DNA of 60,000 nt from Phoronis australis (GCA_002633005.1 NMRA01000379.1:250001-310000), one strand, 5' to 3'. Positions 35,601 through 49,000 are shown, counted from the stretch's first letter. A program made the numbers and translations. The notes: generated by a model from the letters alone, not told the origin.

Positions 35601-38600
35601 GAGAACCCGGGATATATGAATTGAAGAACTGTGGAACTGAGGGTGCAGTGGCAAGCACTGAAATATTTGAAGTGGTTTCTGTTGTACACAACTTTTACCA
35701 CTATACTGTGACTTGCTCTATCAATTATACATTGTATCTTAAATCTGACCACACATGTTCATGAAACTTCTGAATAATGGTAAATCTAATCACTTTATGC
35801 CACACTATGGTTGGCAAGTAAATTTTATTTTTTATAAAAATATGTTGCATCAAATAAACGCTCATGTTTTAAGTTTTGTACTGTAGCTGTCTTCAGTTTT
35901 GGTCAATTCCTGGGCATTCACGAAACAAATTTTTAGAACTTTCGAAAATTGTAAAAAGATCATTATGCGCCCACATATTTATATATGGACGCATTATTAC
36001 AATTATTTTTCTTGAAAATTGATGGGATTTTACTGTAAGATGGCGGAGTCATGTGATTTCGATCTTGCGTCCAATTTTAAAATTATTTCATACCCACATG
36101 ACATGACATGCAACATTTGACTAAAACTGGCACAAGGAATAGGAATTTAAAGTTGTCTGTTGAAGATAGTTTCTCAAGATAATTGTGTTTTTTATTTTCT
36201 GCAGGATTGCTCCACGGTTTATTGAAAGAAAAGCCAAATGGGAGGTATACAGTAGAGCAAATCAAAAAGAGTAAATGGTATTGCAAAAACTTCTCCAAAA
36301 AAGGTTAGCTATACCATGAGAACTTACACTTGCTGTAAAGTATTTTAAATAATTTGTAGTTAGAATATGATCATGAATACGGTGTTTGCGCATCCTTCGA
36401 ATGGCCATTAAGTGTACCATATGATCATGAATACGGTGTTTGTGTATTCTTCGAATGGCCATTAAACGTACCATTTTGTCTTCCATTAGATCTGGTTGAA
36501 CCGATGTATGAATGAAATGCAGCCATGGTTTTGTGGCTCCTTAAGACTGGAATTATGGTGAATAAAGCACCATCATCTCCTCAAATTCTGGGGTAAACGA
36601 GCCGCAGGTAAACTAATATGCCTCCATTATCTCCTTTTCAGCTACATTGCGCCATCGTTCCAGCAGTCCCTGCCAGTCACCAACCAGCTCAGGTCGATTC
36701 AAGCGGATCTGTTCTCGACGAGAGTTATCGCCAACCAACTATAATAGTGCAAGGTAGATTTACTTGTTTAAGTTTGTTAAGCACACTGACCTGGTCTGTA
36801 GTCCAGTGAACTTTGCTCTAAAGTTGAGCTATCATTGCTTGGCATACAACTGAGGCCCAGAACATTTTGCTAGACTCTTAATTGGTTAAATGCATGGCAA
36901 CGGTGTCTTTACAATGTCAGTAGACATGCTCTCAAACTCCTAGTATATTTGTCTGTCTACCAAAGAGTGTTAATGGAGAAGATCATCAAGGGACACATCA
37001 GTTAAGAGAAAAAATGCTGTGTTTCATTATGTGAATTTGTCCTCCACAACAGAAAATTTGAGAACTGGGGATTTGAATTTTCGAAGTTGTGAACATGTTA
37101 AAAGTCCACGTCCATAGTGAACTAGTGGCAAACATCAGAAATACTGAAGAAATAACTTATCTCATATGAGTTCAAACTCGTATTGTTTTGTAGACTTATT
37201 GTTGGCAAAAATACGAACTAGTTACCAATTAAGGTTGTGAATGTTTAAAGTGGCTGTAAATCTGTTGAAGAAGCAAAGTTTTGACATAGACTACTTACTG
37301 CTGTAAAGTTAGTTTCAAGTTGGTCCTTACTCACATGAGAAGTGATGTATGGGTTTCAAACAGGTGATCAATCATTCTTTGAGACTATGCTCAGTGCATA
37401 AAAAGACCCACTGTGGCAAGCCAACTTCTTGAGACTGGTCTCAAAAACAATAATGAGTTGTCTCTTTTTTCAAAGCCCAAAAACCACATCCAATTTGATT
37501 AAGGGACAATTTGAGATCAATTTCGTACTCAAGTAAATGGTATAAATCAAAGATTGGTTTTGTTGATGGGGATGGTATTATAGCCTCTAACTTGTTGGTC
37601 ATGTGATTGTGGGAAACGGGTTTCCTAGCAACTGCAGTGGTCCTGTTTTTTCCATTCAGTATTAAAGCATAAAAATTGGTAGTAATAATTCACTACATTT
37701 CTGTTTCTACAGGTATCACGACGGAATCTCAGCATCCCAGCCCATGTCCCATCGAACTGAACTGGGACAGAGCGAGAACAGTATTCAAGGCATTGATGAC
37801 CTTATCCATGGTGTCAGCTTCTCCCAACCTGACAGGAAGGCTGACGACCTGCTCGTCTGTAGCCAGCTGGCAACTCAGTGTTCTCAGGTAGGCGAAATTA
37901 AATGCGCAGGTCCTGGGCTCACAACTAAATGTGACTGTTATGTTGTGACACTAATTGTGAGTATTTTTTGTGTTTATTTTGTGTTTGTCAGAAGCAATTT
38001 CTGAAACAAGGCCTGTGCAAACCAAAAAATAATCAGAAAATGACATGGATTTCCAATTGTGATGGATGTGCGCTAGTGGAACTGACCGTCATTACGTCAA
38101 AGGCCAATTATAATTCACCATCAGAGCACCTGCAATGACCCATCATGAGGCGTAACTTTCCACCAGTACTGTATTCCTTGATTGCACTGTGTCTGGTGTG
38201 GAGGTCACAGGATATTTTTGGTAATAATGTTTAATTGACTGTAAAACTTGTTCTAAGTTAGTTTGAAATCATCGATATGCACTTTCGCTTTAATGTACTT
38301 CGTATGCAACCTAGACAGTACGGGCATGTAAATAAATACTCTTATCTTTTTATTTCTTTTGCACTGTTTTTGCCCTGATAGGTCGATGTTTACGTCGGTC
38401 ATACTAAAATGTGTCGTTTTGTAGACGCCTATGCAAAAACTAGTGAGAAGAATGACCAGATTCTTTGTTAAGATGAAAGCTGACAGTACACTCAAACAGC
38501 TGAAAATAACAACTGAGAAACTGGGATATGAGTTCAGGAGTACAGGGGGACAGGTAGGTGGCGCCAGTAGTTCGAAGTAACCCAGGCAATGTGGGAAGTC

Positions 38601-41547
38601 AGAACTAAATTAGTTATCTTGGACGAAAGTGAAGCACTTCAGCTTGCTTTTGATCTGATTTGGGATTGGACAGAAATAGCTCAATGTTTTGATATTTGAA
38701 TAATTTATTGGAGTTATCACAAATACATAATGCACTTCAGTCTGCAAGTTGCCATGAACATTATATACTTGCAAGTTGCCATGAACATTATATACTTGCA
38801 AGTTGCCATGAACATTATATACTTGCAAGTTGCCATGAACATTATATACTTGCTTTAAACTTTTATCATGCATCAATTAATTAGTTATAAAACGGTTACC
38901 AATTGAATAAAAAAGAAAAACTTTACAAGCACTTTTTATGTGACTTACAATTGAGTTTCAATACAAAATAGAACTGAAATACACAGTCAATACAACTAGT
39001 TACAATGCTCTATTTTCATGACAGCCTTTTTGTTGTTACTTGTCACATAGTTGTCTAGAAGTGCCACAGATGAACATAGTTTCATCATTTTTATGCGCCC
39101 ACATATTTGTATGTGGTTGCATATTACCGTCATCTCTGTCCGGGCGTCTATGGTCCAGCATCCGCAGCTGTATCTCCTAAACCTCTCAGGATCTTGAAGA
39201 GATTTAGCTATTTTTACTGACAGTTTTTTGGCATTCACCCCTCTAACAACTAAATCGCTCTAAGGATGATAGTGAAAATTGGCATGTATGTTCTTAACTA
39301 TGAAGAGGACGATTGACGATGATTTTCCGATGACTTTGAGTACTGTGGCACTTCCTAGTGGCAGTTTTGTTTTTTGCACCCATGGCTGTATCTTTTAACA
39401 GTTTGCAGGATCTTTACTAAATTTAGCAAGTGTATTTATATGATTTTGACAACGAATGACAACCTTCGCATGGATCTGACCACCAGGGTCCCCCTTGTGG
39501 CAATTTTTTTATGTTTACCTCTGTATATTCAAAGGTCCTCAACGGAGTTTCATAAAATTTGGAATATAGGCATGTATTGTTGCAGTTATGCTTTCCTCCC
39601 ATTTTCGGATGGATTCGATGTATTTTGCGCCACCTAGTTGCCTGTTTTTTGGCGTCCATCCCTCTATCAACCAAACCATTCTAAGAATGATTTTGAAAAT
39701 TGGCGTGTACTCAGTGTGAAGAAGATGGTTACGCTGACATCTTCGGTTACTGTGGCGGCTCCTAGTGGTAGTTTTGTTTTGCGCCCATAGCTATATCTCC
39801 TAACCCGCTGCAGGATCTTTATTAAATTTGAATATCTTTCTATTAAAGAAGCGATGACATGTTCCGTTTTCAGATGTTGCACCATTTAGTAGCCATTTGT
39901 GTGATAGAAATGAACAACTCTAGAAGCACATCGTTTGGGGTGCATTTTTACGCTGTGCGTTGCTCTTGTTTGATTATTTATTGTCCGAGGAAGGATTTGA
40001 ACCCACGACTTCTGAAACTACAGATATTTTTAGTCCAGCACCTTAACCACTACACGGGCTAATTATTCAACTAGCTGAACAGTGCTTCTACATCTTACCA
40101 TAAATTAATTTTGCAAAAGTAACGGGTTGTAAAGTGGTCAGTCTTTGTGTGTCTTTATAACAGAACTTACATCATTCTGTTGTAGGTTACTGTGGTTACC
40201 AGTGATTGTCGACACAATCCACTGATATTCAAGGCATTCCTTATGGAAATGAACGGTGATATTCTTGTTGACTTTAGGCTCTCCAAGGTACGTATGTGTG
40301 TAGATATTTCATATTGTCAACAATATTTACTTTTTGTTCAAAAGTAGTGCAGTTTTAGAGGGACCATCACGTTGGTATCTAGCTGAACATGGAAGTGTCT
40401 TCACGTCCCAAGTGATCTCTCAAGTATGCCATGTAGACATCGACCTCATTAAAAAAGTCAAAACTGCATTTCACCCTGTTTAACTGGTTTAAAACAAAAA
40501 TTGAATAATGTTTTTGACTCCCACAAAATAATATTCCTTACATTGATAGCATTCTATTTGGGTTGTCAATAAGAATATCCAAACCATCAGCGACTCAACA
40601 AAACACTTCAGAGTTCAGTGAGCTTGGAGAATTCTAAAATTACAAATTCGAAAATGACACATGTATGCAGCATTGCCCTCGACTTGAATTAGTTGCGGAA
40701 ATGGAATCCTGTCCCTGCAAGGAATATTACGAGAAAAGTTTTATTGGAGTAGAAGCCCCGTATTGATTTTCCCTTTTTAACCAGCTAAACAGAGTGAAAT
40801 GGAGCCTTAATACTTATAAGAAGCTGAAAGAAGGTTTAGAATGTATAAAGCTGTTGCAACAACAGGCTTGAAAAAACAGTTGGGACAAAATAGTGTTATT
40901 GCTTGACACCATTTTGTCAAAAGCATTGTTCATTTGCACTTAACCTGTTTGACACAAACTTATCGAGTTTCTACAATTTTGTTACAGCTTATTCACAGGT
41001 GTACTTTTCTCCGACTGATATCTGTTGAATATTTTTTTGTGATTCACAGCTTGTTCATATACCTAATCCTGAAGTAATTGATTTCAAAGCTGATCATACA
41101 ATCTTTTGAAACACCCTGTACTTCAATGTTAGTAATGATCATGTGTGTGATGTAGTTTGGAGCTGACCTGTGTCACTGTGTTCTGTAGATGTAAGAATCT
41201 TGTGGAAATGCAACATGACACAGTCAAGTCTTTGCGATATATCGACATGCATTACTGGGGAAGCACATAAGCACACTATCTTTATTCAGGAGACTTACAG
41301 CCGTGTTTATGACTAACATAGCTGTGATAGTTGTAATTAATGTTTTGTGTTTTTCGAATAACAAAACAGCATTCTGGTTTATTGTACTTTGTGACTTCAA
41401 CAGCTGGGTTTATTTTCTGTTCAGGGAGATGGTCTAGAATTCAAACGGTGCTTTGTGAAAATCAAGAAAGACATGCAGAAGATAATCAAGAAAGTGCCGC
41501 CATTGTGGCCGATGACAGCGACACCTGTTATGGAGAATGCACACTGA
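26674..41547 (+). CDS. CHEK1: Checkpoint kinase 1 (CHEK1), complete, 12 coding exons
   Basis: This is the serine/threonine kinase that ATR activates when replication stalls; it inhibits CDC25 and holds S/G2. Exons: 26674-26738, 27979-28075, 28783-28906, 29596-29730, 32124-32312, 35018-35122, 36205-36303, 36642-36753, 37713-37887, 38425-38553, 40186-40287 and 41425-41547. All junctions are GT/AG and join in frame to 484 aa (human 476). The kinase domain spans about 9-262, with GEGAFG (16-21), VAVK (Lys38), HRDLKPEN (Asp129), DFG (Asp147) and APE. The regulatory tail keeps two ATR-type SQ sites: SASQP (Ser317) and GVSFSQP (Ser346). These match human Ser317 and Ser345 in context. The C-terminal KA1-type region keeps RRMTRFF and [16 protein letters not shown]. 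The start [18 protein letters not shown] aligns with the human N-terminus. AATAAA at 41898-41903 fits the 3' end. Confidence 0.97.
27517..27722 (-). pseudogene. THAP zinc-finger domain relic, antisense in a CHEK1 intron
   Basis: The minus strand reads [20 protein letters not shown], then [17 protein letters not shown], which is the front of a THAP domain (C-x2-C, the (H/L)KFP motif and the invariant Trp). After a frame change the other half follows: a [13 protein letters not shown] segment supplies the C-x2-H-F part. THAP domains bind DNA and occur in P-element-type transposases and in host proteins. The single frameshift and the lack of any continuing frame make this a broken copy. A small intron or a sequence error at the shift is the alternative. 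Local CpG content is higher than in the rest of the intron. Confidence 0.6.
28086..28262 (+). repeat. 21-bp minisatellite 11 bp after a CHEK1 splice donor
   Basis: The unit ggttactggtgggttgtttg+g is repeated about eight times, with the last units diverged. It starts 11 bp downstream of the exon end (28075). The unit length is a multiple of 3 and the array is open in the CHEK1 frame until a stop at 28298-28300, so retained intron would read VTGGLFG repeats. Confidence 0.95.
29738..29867 (+). repeat. 20-bp minisatellite 8 bp after a CHEK1 splice donor
   Basis: The unit gggtctcttggcctgttact occurs about six times with changes. It begins a few bases past the end of the exon carrying HRDLKPEN (29730). 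Confidence 0.9.
29868..30002 (+). repeat. 18-bp minisatellite directly adjoining the previous one
   Basis: The unit gcctatataggcccgtgc occurs about seven times with changes. It contains the short palindrome cctatatagg and has a different sequence and period from the neighbouring 20-bp array. Confidence 0.9.
30218..31442. mobile_element. Non-autonomous DNA transposon (MITE-like) with TA target site
   Basis: The left end ccgtatttgccctaataag and the right end (31424-31442), which reads in reverse ccgtattcgcccgaataag, form terminal inverted repeats with two mismatches over 19 bases. Both ends are flanked by TA (30216-30217 and 31443-31444), as expected for a TA target duplication. The interior of about 1.2 kb has no transposase frame. 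It lies in the CHEK1 intron between exons 4 and 5. Confidence 0.75.
32478..34470 (-). repeat. Repeat R1 cluster, inverted orientation, in a CHEK1 intron
   Basis: It begins with the terminal palindrome (tttatgcgcccacatattta, then tatgtggg) and runs through many sub-units. Each sub-unit has a reversed motif: near 32654 ctctagtggcaa, 32780 acctggtggcaa, 33063 gccccctagtggcag, 33347 cccctggtggca, 33452 gccccctagtggga, 34437 gcgccatctagtggcc. Orientation is opposite to the NIT2 copies. A local 15-bp duplication (gtggtgcccccttgt) is seen near 33750-33785. Confidence 0.8.
35962..36002 (-). repeat. Repeat R1 terminal hairpin only
   Basis: atgcgcccacatatttatat followed by atggacgcat is the terminal palindrome without recognisable internal sub-units beside it. 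Confidence 0.6.
36361..36474. repeat. 54-bp tandem duplication
   Basis: Two units carry atatgatcatgaatacggtg, tttg(c/t)g(c/t)at, and (c/t)cttcgaatggccattaa. It starts about 58 bp after the CHEK1 exon ending at 36303. Confidence 0.85.
38742..38852. repeat. 27-bp minisatellite, four copies
   Basis: The unit cttgcaagttgccatgaaca followed by ttatata is almost perfect. It lies in the CHEK1 intron after the exon ending at 38553. Confidence 0.95.
39090..39900 (-). repeat. Repeat R1 cluster, inverted, in a CHEK1 intron
   Basis: It opens with the palindrome (atgcgcccacatatttgtat, gtggttgcat). Reversed motif variants follow at about 39350 (cttcctagtggcag), 39490 (cccccttgtggcaa), 39628 (gcgccacctagttgcc) and 39758 (gctcctagtggtag). 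Confidence 0.75.
39982..40060 (-). repeat. tRNA-like sequence (SINE head or tRNA pseudogene)
   Basis: The minus strand has an A-box-like gtagtggttaaggtgctgga and a B-box-like gtgggttcaaatcc, spaced as in a tRNA with a variable arm. The two ends (agcccgtg and ctcggaca) do not form a proper acceptor stem, so a functional tRNA is unlikely. A tRNA-derived SINE promoter is the likelier reading. A weaker B-box-like gggttccaactcc lies at about 51812 on the plus strand. Confidence 0.45.
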
Positions 41548-41897
41548 ATTGTCAAGAATGTTGGCACTTAGTTACCATACTATTGGTGTCAAATTGGTGC
41601 TCTGCTGTAGTTTATATATTGCTTTGAAAGTTAAAATGTAAAAGTTACTGTTTCCTCAAAAGTGAGTTTGATATGTTGAACTTTGTTGAAATTGTAGGGC
41701 TTTAATCTTTGTTTTGGGACTAAAATTGTCAAAATTCAATTTGGTGCTATTACTTTCTTTTTCTAGACGAAATTCCTGTGTTGCCTAGTCTCACATATAG
41801 CATATGGATGTAGACTTCTGTTGGGTGTCGTGAGTGAAACAGTTGACAGTGGTCTGTTCCATGAAAAGTGACTTGCTCTCCTGCTTCACAATTAACA

Positions 41898-41903
41898 AAT
41901 AAA
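41898..41903 (+). terminator. Putative CHEK1 polyadenylation signal
   Basis: AATAAA lies about 350 nt after the CHEK1 stop codon and is the first canonical hexamer after it that I see on this strand. Confidence 0.5.
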
Positions 41904-44900
41904 GCTTTTGCCAGCAGATGGCACTTACGGATATGTTTGCAGAGACCATGTACTATTGCTGAGGTGAGGTAAAATCGTGTAATTGCTTGGCCAAATTAGA
42001 GACACAACATATGGCGTGAAGTTGGTTGTCAAATGTTTTTAAGAACGAGTCCTGTGGCAAAAATGATCAGCCGCAAATCACTGAACGGTGTCCAGTAAGT
42101 ATTGTGACCTGGTGCTGGGGGACTACACTGCATGATGCGGGCAATACAAGTCTGTGAGGTGTGTCATTAGTGCAAATGACAGCTGTTTCCAGAATTTTTT
42201 ATTTTCACATTTACAAGTTGTCAATGAATACAACAGTTACTGAACTTTGTTTAGCGTAGATTATGTTAAAATCGCATTGTCATTTAGTTCCTGCTATACA
42301 TTAGCATAGTTAGGAGCATGCAAATACATCTTTATGATGAAATTTTTGACTTGAGCCAAGCCACTCTGCATGTCATGAACCCCTGTGTTCATCACTGTTG
42401 ACTGTGATTATTGGAACTACTAATAGTAGATTGCAATTATAATACTAATATTACATTTAGTTTAGTTATAGAATGTTCTTCAATCATATCATCGCGTCAC
42501 CTACAAATTTCATGAAGCAAGTTGTCTCAAACCTCAAAATATTGCTAGCAATTCCAGTATTATTTATGTAGATATCATTCTGCTTCTGCAATATTTTGAT
42601 AACATTTGTTCATAAAATGTGCCATATCTAAAGGAGAGAGCCTGCATGTATTGTGTTATTTTTATGAATTGTGGATCCCTGCTTGGTATTCTTGCCCCAA
42701 TTAAGGGTACAAGCATCATTTGTTGACATGCTCTCTTTATTTAAATTTCTTGCGTCTTGAGGTCTATTCCACAGAGCAAAATTCAATTACCGGGGTTTTG
42801 CATCTATTAGATAAGCCCACCCGCTGAAACGAAGTTCGATCAAAAGGAAGACTTAAGTGTATTTTTTGAATTTGTGGGCATTCTCAACAATGTAACAAGC
42901 CCCTGAAAATGGAAAAACACACTATTTTTGGCAATTATTTTTGTCCGGAATTGTGGGATTTTACCATAATGCGTCCAAGTTGGAATATTCCTCAACAGTC
43001 TGGTTCCTTGATATTAGGTTTCCAAGGAAAGTAGTGCAATGACATCCTTCAAAGAGAGGCACATAGTCTTATTCGCTTTCTTGTACTCAACTGTGCAGAA
43101 AATTGCCACCTATTTAGGACTTGGGATATTTCCTAATTTGCTGTTGTAAGTAGCAGCACAGTATTTCTTTACCATTTTGGAGCTCTATACCAGAGCTACC
43201 ATCAGACAATATTTTGACAAATTACAGGCGTGTACAACAATGCTAGAAGCCGTGGAAACCTGAAGTATGATAATTCCTGGAATTATTTTTATCCAGAATT
43301 GTCAAGTTTTACCGTTGTACATTGGAATACGCACATTTAATATCTTGTCATCCTATCAGTAAAAACTGAAACTAACATTGTCCTTCATTAAGGACCAATT
43401 ATATTTGTCTGTTTTTCTCTTCAAATTAGAGAAGATTTGTTGATCTTAGCACACAACCAAGGTGCTGTGTCACTTTTTTGACTTACCATTGTTCCGTGGA
43501 TAATGAATACACATTAAGTGAACAGTAATTAACTTTGTGAATGTCTCATTATGGCATCCATGTCTCTGTGCATGTACTACAGGTTTATCCTTTCAAGACC
43601 AACGCACTGCTTGTGCGGAAGTTTCTGCAGTTGCGTGAAACACTGCTTTTTGAACTGTACTTGGAACATTTGGTAACGGTACTATGTGACTACTTCTCAA
43701 GTCAAAGTTACATTGTTAGTTTTAAGGAATAGCTGTTAGAATTGTTTAGATTATGCGTAGGTACACTGTTGTCAGTGTCGCTTGTTCTACTTGCATGCCT
43801 AGTCACATTCATCCTTGATTTAATATAGATATTTTCTTAGTGGGATGGCTTACCATGCATGTACTTGGACTTTCACTTACTAAGCTGAAGAAAATTTGAG
43901 GTATAAATCTAGTAGAACTTGCAACGAACTTAAACTTAAGTTCGAGACTACAGACAGATTGCATACATTTTATGAACAGGGCGTCCGACTGCTTTATGCA
44001 ACACAAGATGCTTCAAACCATACAAATTTCTTCCAGGCCTGCAATGTCTGCTGTAATTGCAAGTTTTTTAAAATGTACCATGTATTTTCTGCAATGATTA
44101 CGTTTTGCTATTAAGTGAATTTGAAAGTTGGGTATATTTCTATAGTACAAACTTGCTGTGCTGTAAATAGGACTTAGTTTTGTTGCCTGTTTGGTTGTTA
44201 CCTCTAGTAGACATCTTTGTTAAATGTATGTATTGTACTACTGCAGATGGAGGCTATTTTTGAAACATGCAAATTTACTTTTGTAGAAACATGGTCTACA
44301 GAACACATCTCAAGTAGCCAAGATTTCTCTGTAATTATTCTGTTGCAAAGCTAGATTCAAAATGTCAATCATGTTTTGCAGGTCTGTGATTGGTAATAAA
44401 GCCATAGCATATATTTTGTAAATACTATTGTTTTGGAGACTTTTTCCACGCCATCTTTGAAAACCATTATTTGTTTCATGTTTTTGACGAGTAGAATATG
44501 GCATGTTCCAAGTTTACACATGGCAACACCCTTGACTGTGAAAGGACAATTCAGCACAGCCAATCTTTGGCACAGCTGAGTTGATGTATTCGATTTTGAG
44601 ATTTCACTGCTGTGATGACCGGCTATGACACTGCTGTGTGACTGGCTGTGTGTGACAAGCTAACTTGTGGAGACTGTTTTCAAGATTGATTACATTAAAT
44701 ATGGTATGGTGGTTTACGGTATATCAAAATTTGCTTTTTGTGAAAGAAGGTAGTTTGATAGCATCTTTAATTCCACGCTGTCGTCTGCTCAGGAATCATC
44801 CATATGTTATCCATAATTTCAAAAGCATACATTATATACCTCATCAAGTACTTCCAGCTATGTCAACTTTTCCTTCCGTTCTCACCACTGTTTCAAGATA

Positions 44901-45138
44901 TTCTAAAAGTGCATGCCATGCACTGACCACTTACTCAGAGCTATGAAAATATCAATAATTAGGGGCGATCCTTCGGCTAAAAAGCACTCTGTTCAATCAA
45001 ACACGATGCCGCAGAGCTGTGAAAATTAGAATCATATGCAACCATGGACCTAAAATGCAATGCGACACCCTGAAAATGCAACTAGGAACCACTCCCTGTG
45101 TAAGGAGGCAGATAAACTACTTCTCCATTATGAAAACA
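41904..45138. other. Intergenic region between convergent CHEK1 and NOMO, no gene recognised
   Basis: AT-rich DNA. Short open frames (for example 43541-43732 and 44665-44946) show no domain, conserved motif or splice context. Pieces of repeat R3 (ggcaattatttttgtcc) appear near 42930 and 43280. Confidence 0.5.
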
Positions 45139-45144
45139 TTTATT
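45139..45144 (-). terminator. Putative NOMO polyadenylation signal
   Basis: AATAAA on the minus strand, about 900 nt beyond the NOMO stop codon. This implies a 3' UTR of roughly 0.9 kb if used. Confidence 0.35.
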
Positions 45145-46047
45145 TACAATACGCCAAAACAAGGTATTGCAACTCCATAACAGTGTTCAACACTATTTAC
45201 AATATTCCCATCAGCGACACCTATCAACAACATTAAGAATACAACCTACTAATCAAACAAAAGTATTTGACATTTCATTATTTGATAACTCGTCAGTGAA
45301 TATTAAAACACTTAAAATGTCAAGAAATATTGCATTAAACTCCCATACAGAGCCCTTTCGCTGTTTACATCGACCATATTGTATAACCTGCTGTTTTTGT
45401 CTGCAAGCAGTACACTGTCGATGGCGACAGTATTGCCAAAGAAAAGAATTTCAGTACTTTTTCAAAGAGTGGGATCTGAAGTATTATACAAAATTTAGAA
45501 CTTCTCACATTAAACAATGCTGATGTAACTACTTTGATATTTTGGTCACCACTAGCAACTGTGAGAAGTCTTATTGACCCAATAAAAACATGCAGGCTCA
45601 TACCACCTTTCCTGGCTTAATAAGCTTCAGTTTGTTACTGGGTTTAACACATTGTCAAGTTTTACCATAAAGGTAGCATGCAACATTTACTTAGTTGGGA
45701 CCAATGCTTGTATCAGGGACCACATACTCTAACAGTTTCCGTTTGAATTCCAACATGATGCTGACTGTGGCTTTAACAGGACATTTGATTTGTATATGTT
45801 GATCAGACATGGGGTTTAAGAGGATATTTAATTTGTGTGTTTAAGCAAACAGACACAAGACTTTGAGAGAACATTTGATTTGTATACTTTGATCAAACAT
45901 GGGCGTCATTCAATCATCCAGTCATTCCATTTTCAACAACATCCTGAGGGGAACAACTGTTTGTCAACCTAAATATACAAACATTCCAGAGCCACAGGCC
46001 ATGTTAAATCAAAAATTATGTAAACAACAGCCTAGTTACATGAACTA

Positions 46048-49000
46048 TCATGTTTTCCTAGTTTTCAGCTTTCTTTTGGTGGTAATGTCCATGGCTGGCT
46101 GGTCGTCACTATCTCCATTCAGACTAACCTCTGTAGGGGTCCTATTTATGTGTTGTAAAAAGCTCACACTCTGCTGGGCCAATGGAATCACCTGAAATAT
46201 AAATGACGACATTGTTAACTCAAGGGCGAAACATTGTAAAATAACAGTAGATGTGGACAATCAGTAGCTTTGAAAACTACTGAATCTAGGTCACCAACGT
46301 CCAGTTGGAGGACAAGCAAAATTCCATTTGTCACCTATCACAAGGTAAGAAGTCTCACATTGTCATTTTCGTGTTCCGATACCATCATACAATAAGTCAA
46401 AGGCTTATGATCACTCACAGCAATGTTGAAAAAACGAAACCGGTCAATGTAGGAAATTGTTTTTGTGGTAGACTTATGATTCAGCAGATTAGCTCTGCTC
46501 TTGAAAATTGGTTTCAGTGTTCGAGAGTCTAGAGAAATAAATTTCAGCATGCAGCACGCCAATTTCTCCACTTTGAACACAGGCCAATTTAGGAGATGGC
46601 ATGCAGTTTTTAGAGAAACCAAAAATTGTCTGTCCGTTGGACATTGTGGTCAGGGGCCATGCTGATATCCTACTATCACCATTGTACAGTGGTTCAGAAA
46701 GTTGGTGCTTAGTTCAGCAATTTGATTGTTAGCTACACCTGCACTTGACTGTACATTTATAACTTCCTTACCAGCATCCACAGACCAGCAATGTTTGCAT
46801 GACGAGAAGGGATCATACACACACACACACCCANCCCCCACACACACACACAAACACAAATTAAAATTGAATACAATGTTATAAGACATTTTTTATTAGA
46901 TTCAGAGTCTCCACCCACAAGCCCAAACACTGCCTTCAGTCCTTGTTTGTGACCAATTATGGGTCTGAGACCATCACATGTCATTTGACAATAATCACAT
47001 GACAGACTTTGAGCAAACATAAATGCAGTGCGGTTGGTTAACTTAAAGTGTAGTCTTGGGTAAAATTTAAAGCCAGTGGTTACGTCCTGTAAATCAACAA
47101 AGCTAAATCTACACAGAAAATGTTCATCATTGTTAAAACTCAATCAAGAGATTTGTATTAGTAACACGCAGGTCCCCATGGAAAGCGACGAGAACTGATG
47201 GGACTACCCTCATTGTAAATATTACAACAATAAACAAATAAATATATAAATAAATGATGAAGAATGGTACAAAAATTAGTTTGATTTCTTAAGATCACAC
47301 CCTGTGTTTACCTTTTCTCTGTTGTACACGATTACAATCACCAGAAGGGCCAGAGGTAGAGCCAGGAAGGACCCCTGAGTCAGTTCACTATCCATTGTTT
47401 GGGGCTAGACAAAGAAAAATATGTCCTTGAAACTAGTATACAAAGACAGAGTTTGCAATACAAGCATTCCATATTTGTATCGATTAACACCCAGCCTTGC
47501 CTGAATGCCCATTCCTGAATCATATTGGGAATTCCAGTTTTAAGCGACCAAATTTGGTTGCATTTGTTTAATACCCTCTGCTTGATTTTTGTTTTTTCTG
47601 ATGAAAACGCTGCGAGTTTTAACCCAAGCAGATACACTTATAACGATGAACTGGTCTTATGATTGGCTGATGACCAAGCCATGACAATCATGCACTGGCA
47701 GTGAAGACATGTCCAAAATTTCAGTTGAAAATCATTTAAAGCCACATTATTATGTTAATTCTTCTCTAATTTAGCACACAATATGGCCGACAAGTGCATT
47801 TTGATTTATTACAACCAAGAATTGTAATGTCATGAAATAGCATTTGTTAAAATTACCACTTCAAAACCATAATCAGAATCAAAGAAATGACGTTTTGGCA
47901 ATTATTTTTGTGCAAAATCAATGAGGAGAATTACCAAGATTGTAAATTTTGATGATAAATTACAATGTATACTTGCATAAATTCAATAATTTGCATCATG
48001 AATGTCATCAAAAACAGATTAGGAAGCTGAAAACAATGAGTAACTCACTAATAAGGAAACAGAATATCAAGCAAGCTCCTTAACAGGTTTTACTTAGAAA
48101 ACGAAAAAATGCACAGCAGCATAGAACAACGGCACAAGAAACAAACCTTTGGATCGAAGTTAAAAACAAAATGCCTATGAGAAGTGTTGGCTGAAAACGT
48201 GATCTCTTGAGTATCAAAGTCATACTGGAGCTTGGAAAGTGATGCCTCAAGACGGACGAAGTAGTTCTGTTCGTCCATCTGTACGGAAGGCAAGTAGAAG
48301 AAATTGCTCAGCGTGAGTGAGACAGTGTGCATGGGGGAGTCAGGGTCACTCTCTCTGTACAGCTTTACCTGAAATGGTTATTAATACCTATGAACTCTAT
48401 AAAGGTATTAGATTAAATTAAAAATTATAGTTGGGCTATCATATGCACAAAGTCAGCCTATAGTGAAAGCAGAATTCTAGTTGGGCTATTACCGGATATG
48501 CACTAGCAAAGTCGGTCTATTGTGTAAAGCAGAATTCTAGTTGGGCTGTTATAGTAAATAAGTTTGAACGAGAATTTTATGCTAATATGTTTCTCAAAAA
48601 AGTTGATCTGCAGTTGTTATATAATCTTGACTTTGACGAAAATTGCATTTTGAATAAAAATATTACTCGCAATGAAGTAAAGCAGGTAGTGATGAAATCT
48701 AAAATTAATATAATAAAGCAGTAGGGATGTTATAAAGTATGTAACAAGAGCAATGCGGAGCGTGGAAATGCACCCACAAAAGCACTGCAAATGGTGTGCT
48801 TCTAGGGGTGTTTATATGGAACATCAAAATGACCACCAGATGACACAAAATACGTCGAATCCTTCTGAAAAGTGGTATGTGTCATCAAAGCTACTTATCA
48901 AATTTCATAAAAATCCATCCAGGCACTTCTGAGAAACCGAGGAAAATGAAAAAAAAAAGAAATTGCCACTAGGAGGCTATAGGTGCAGAAAAACATGGCT

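Noticed and set aside
39982-40060. Functional tRNA gene
   Set aside because: A- and B-box-like blocks are present but the ends do not pair as an acceptor stem; more likely a SINE head.
41640-46000. A further gene between CHEK1 and NOMO
   Set aside because: Frames up to about 118 codons exist, but none shows homology, hydrophobic pattern or plausible exon boundaries.
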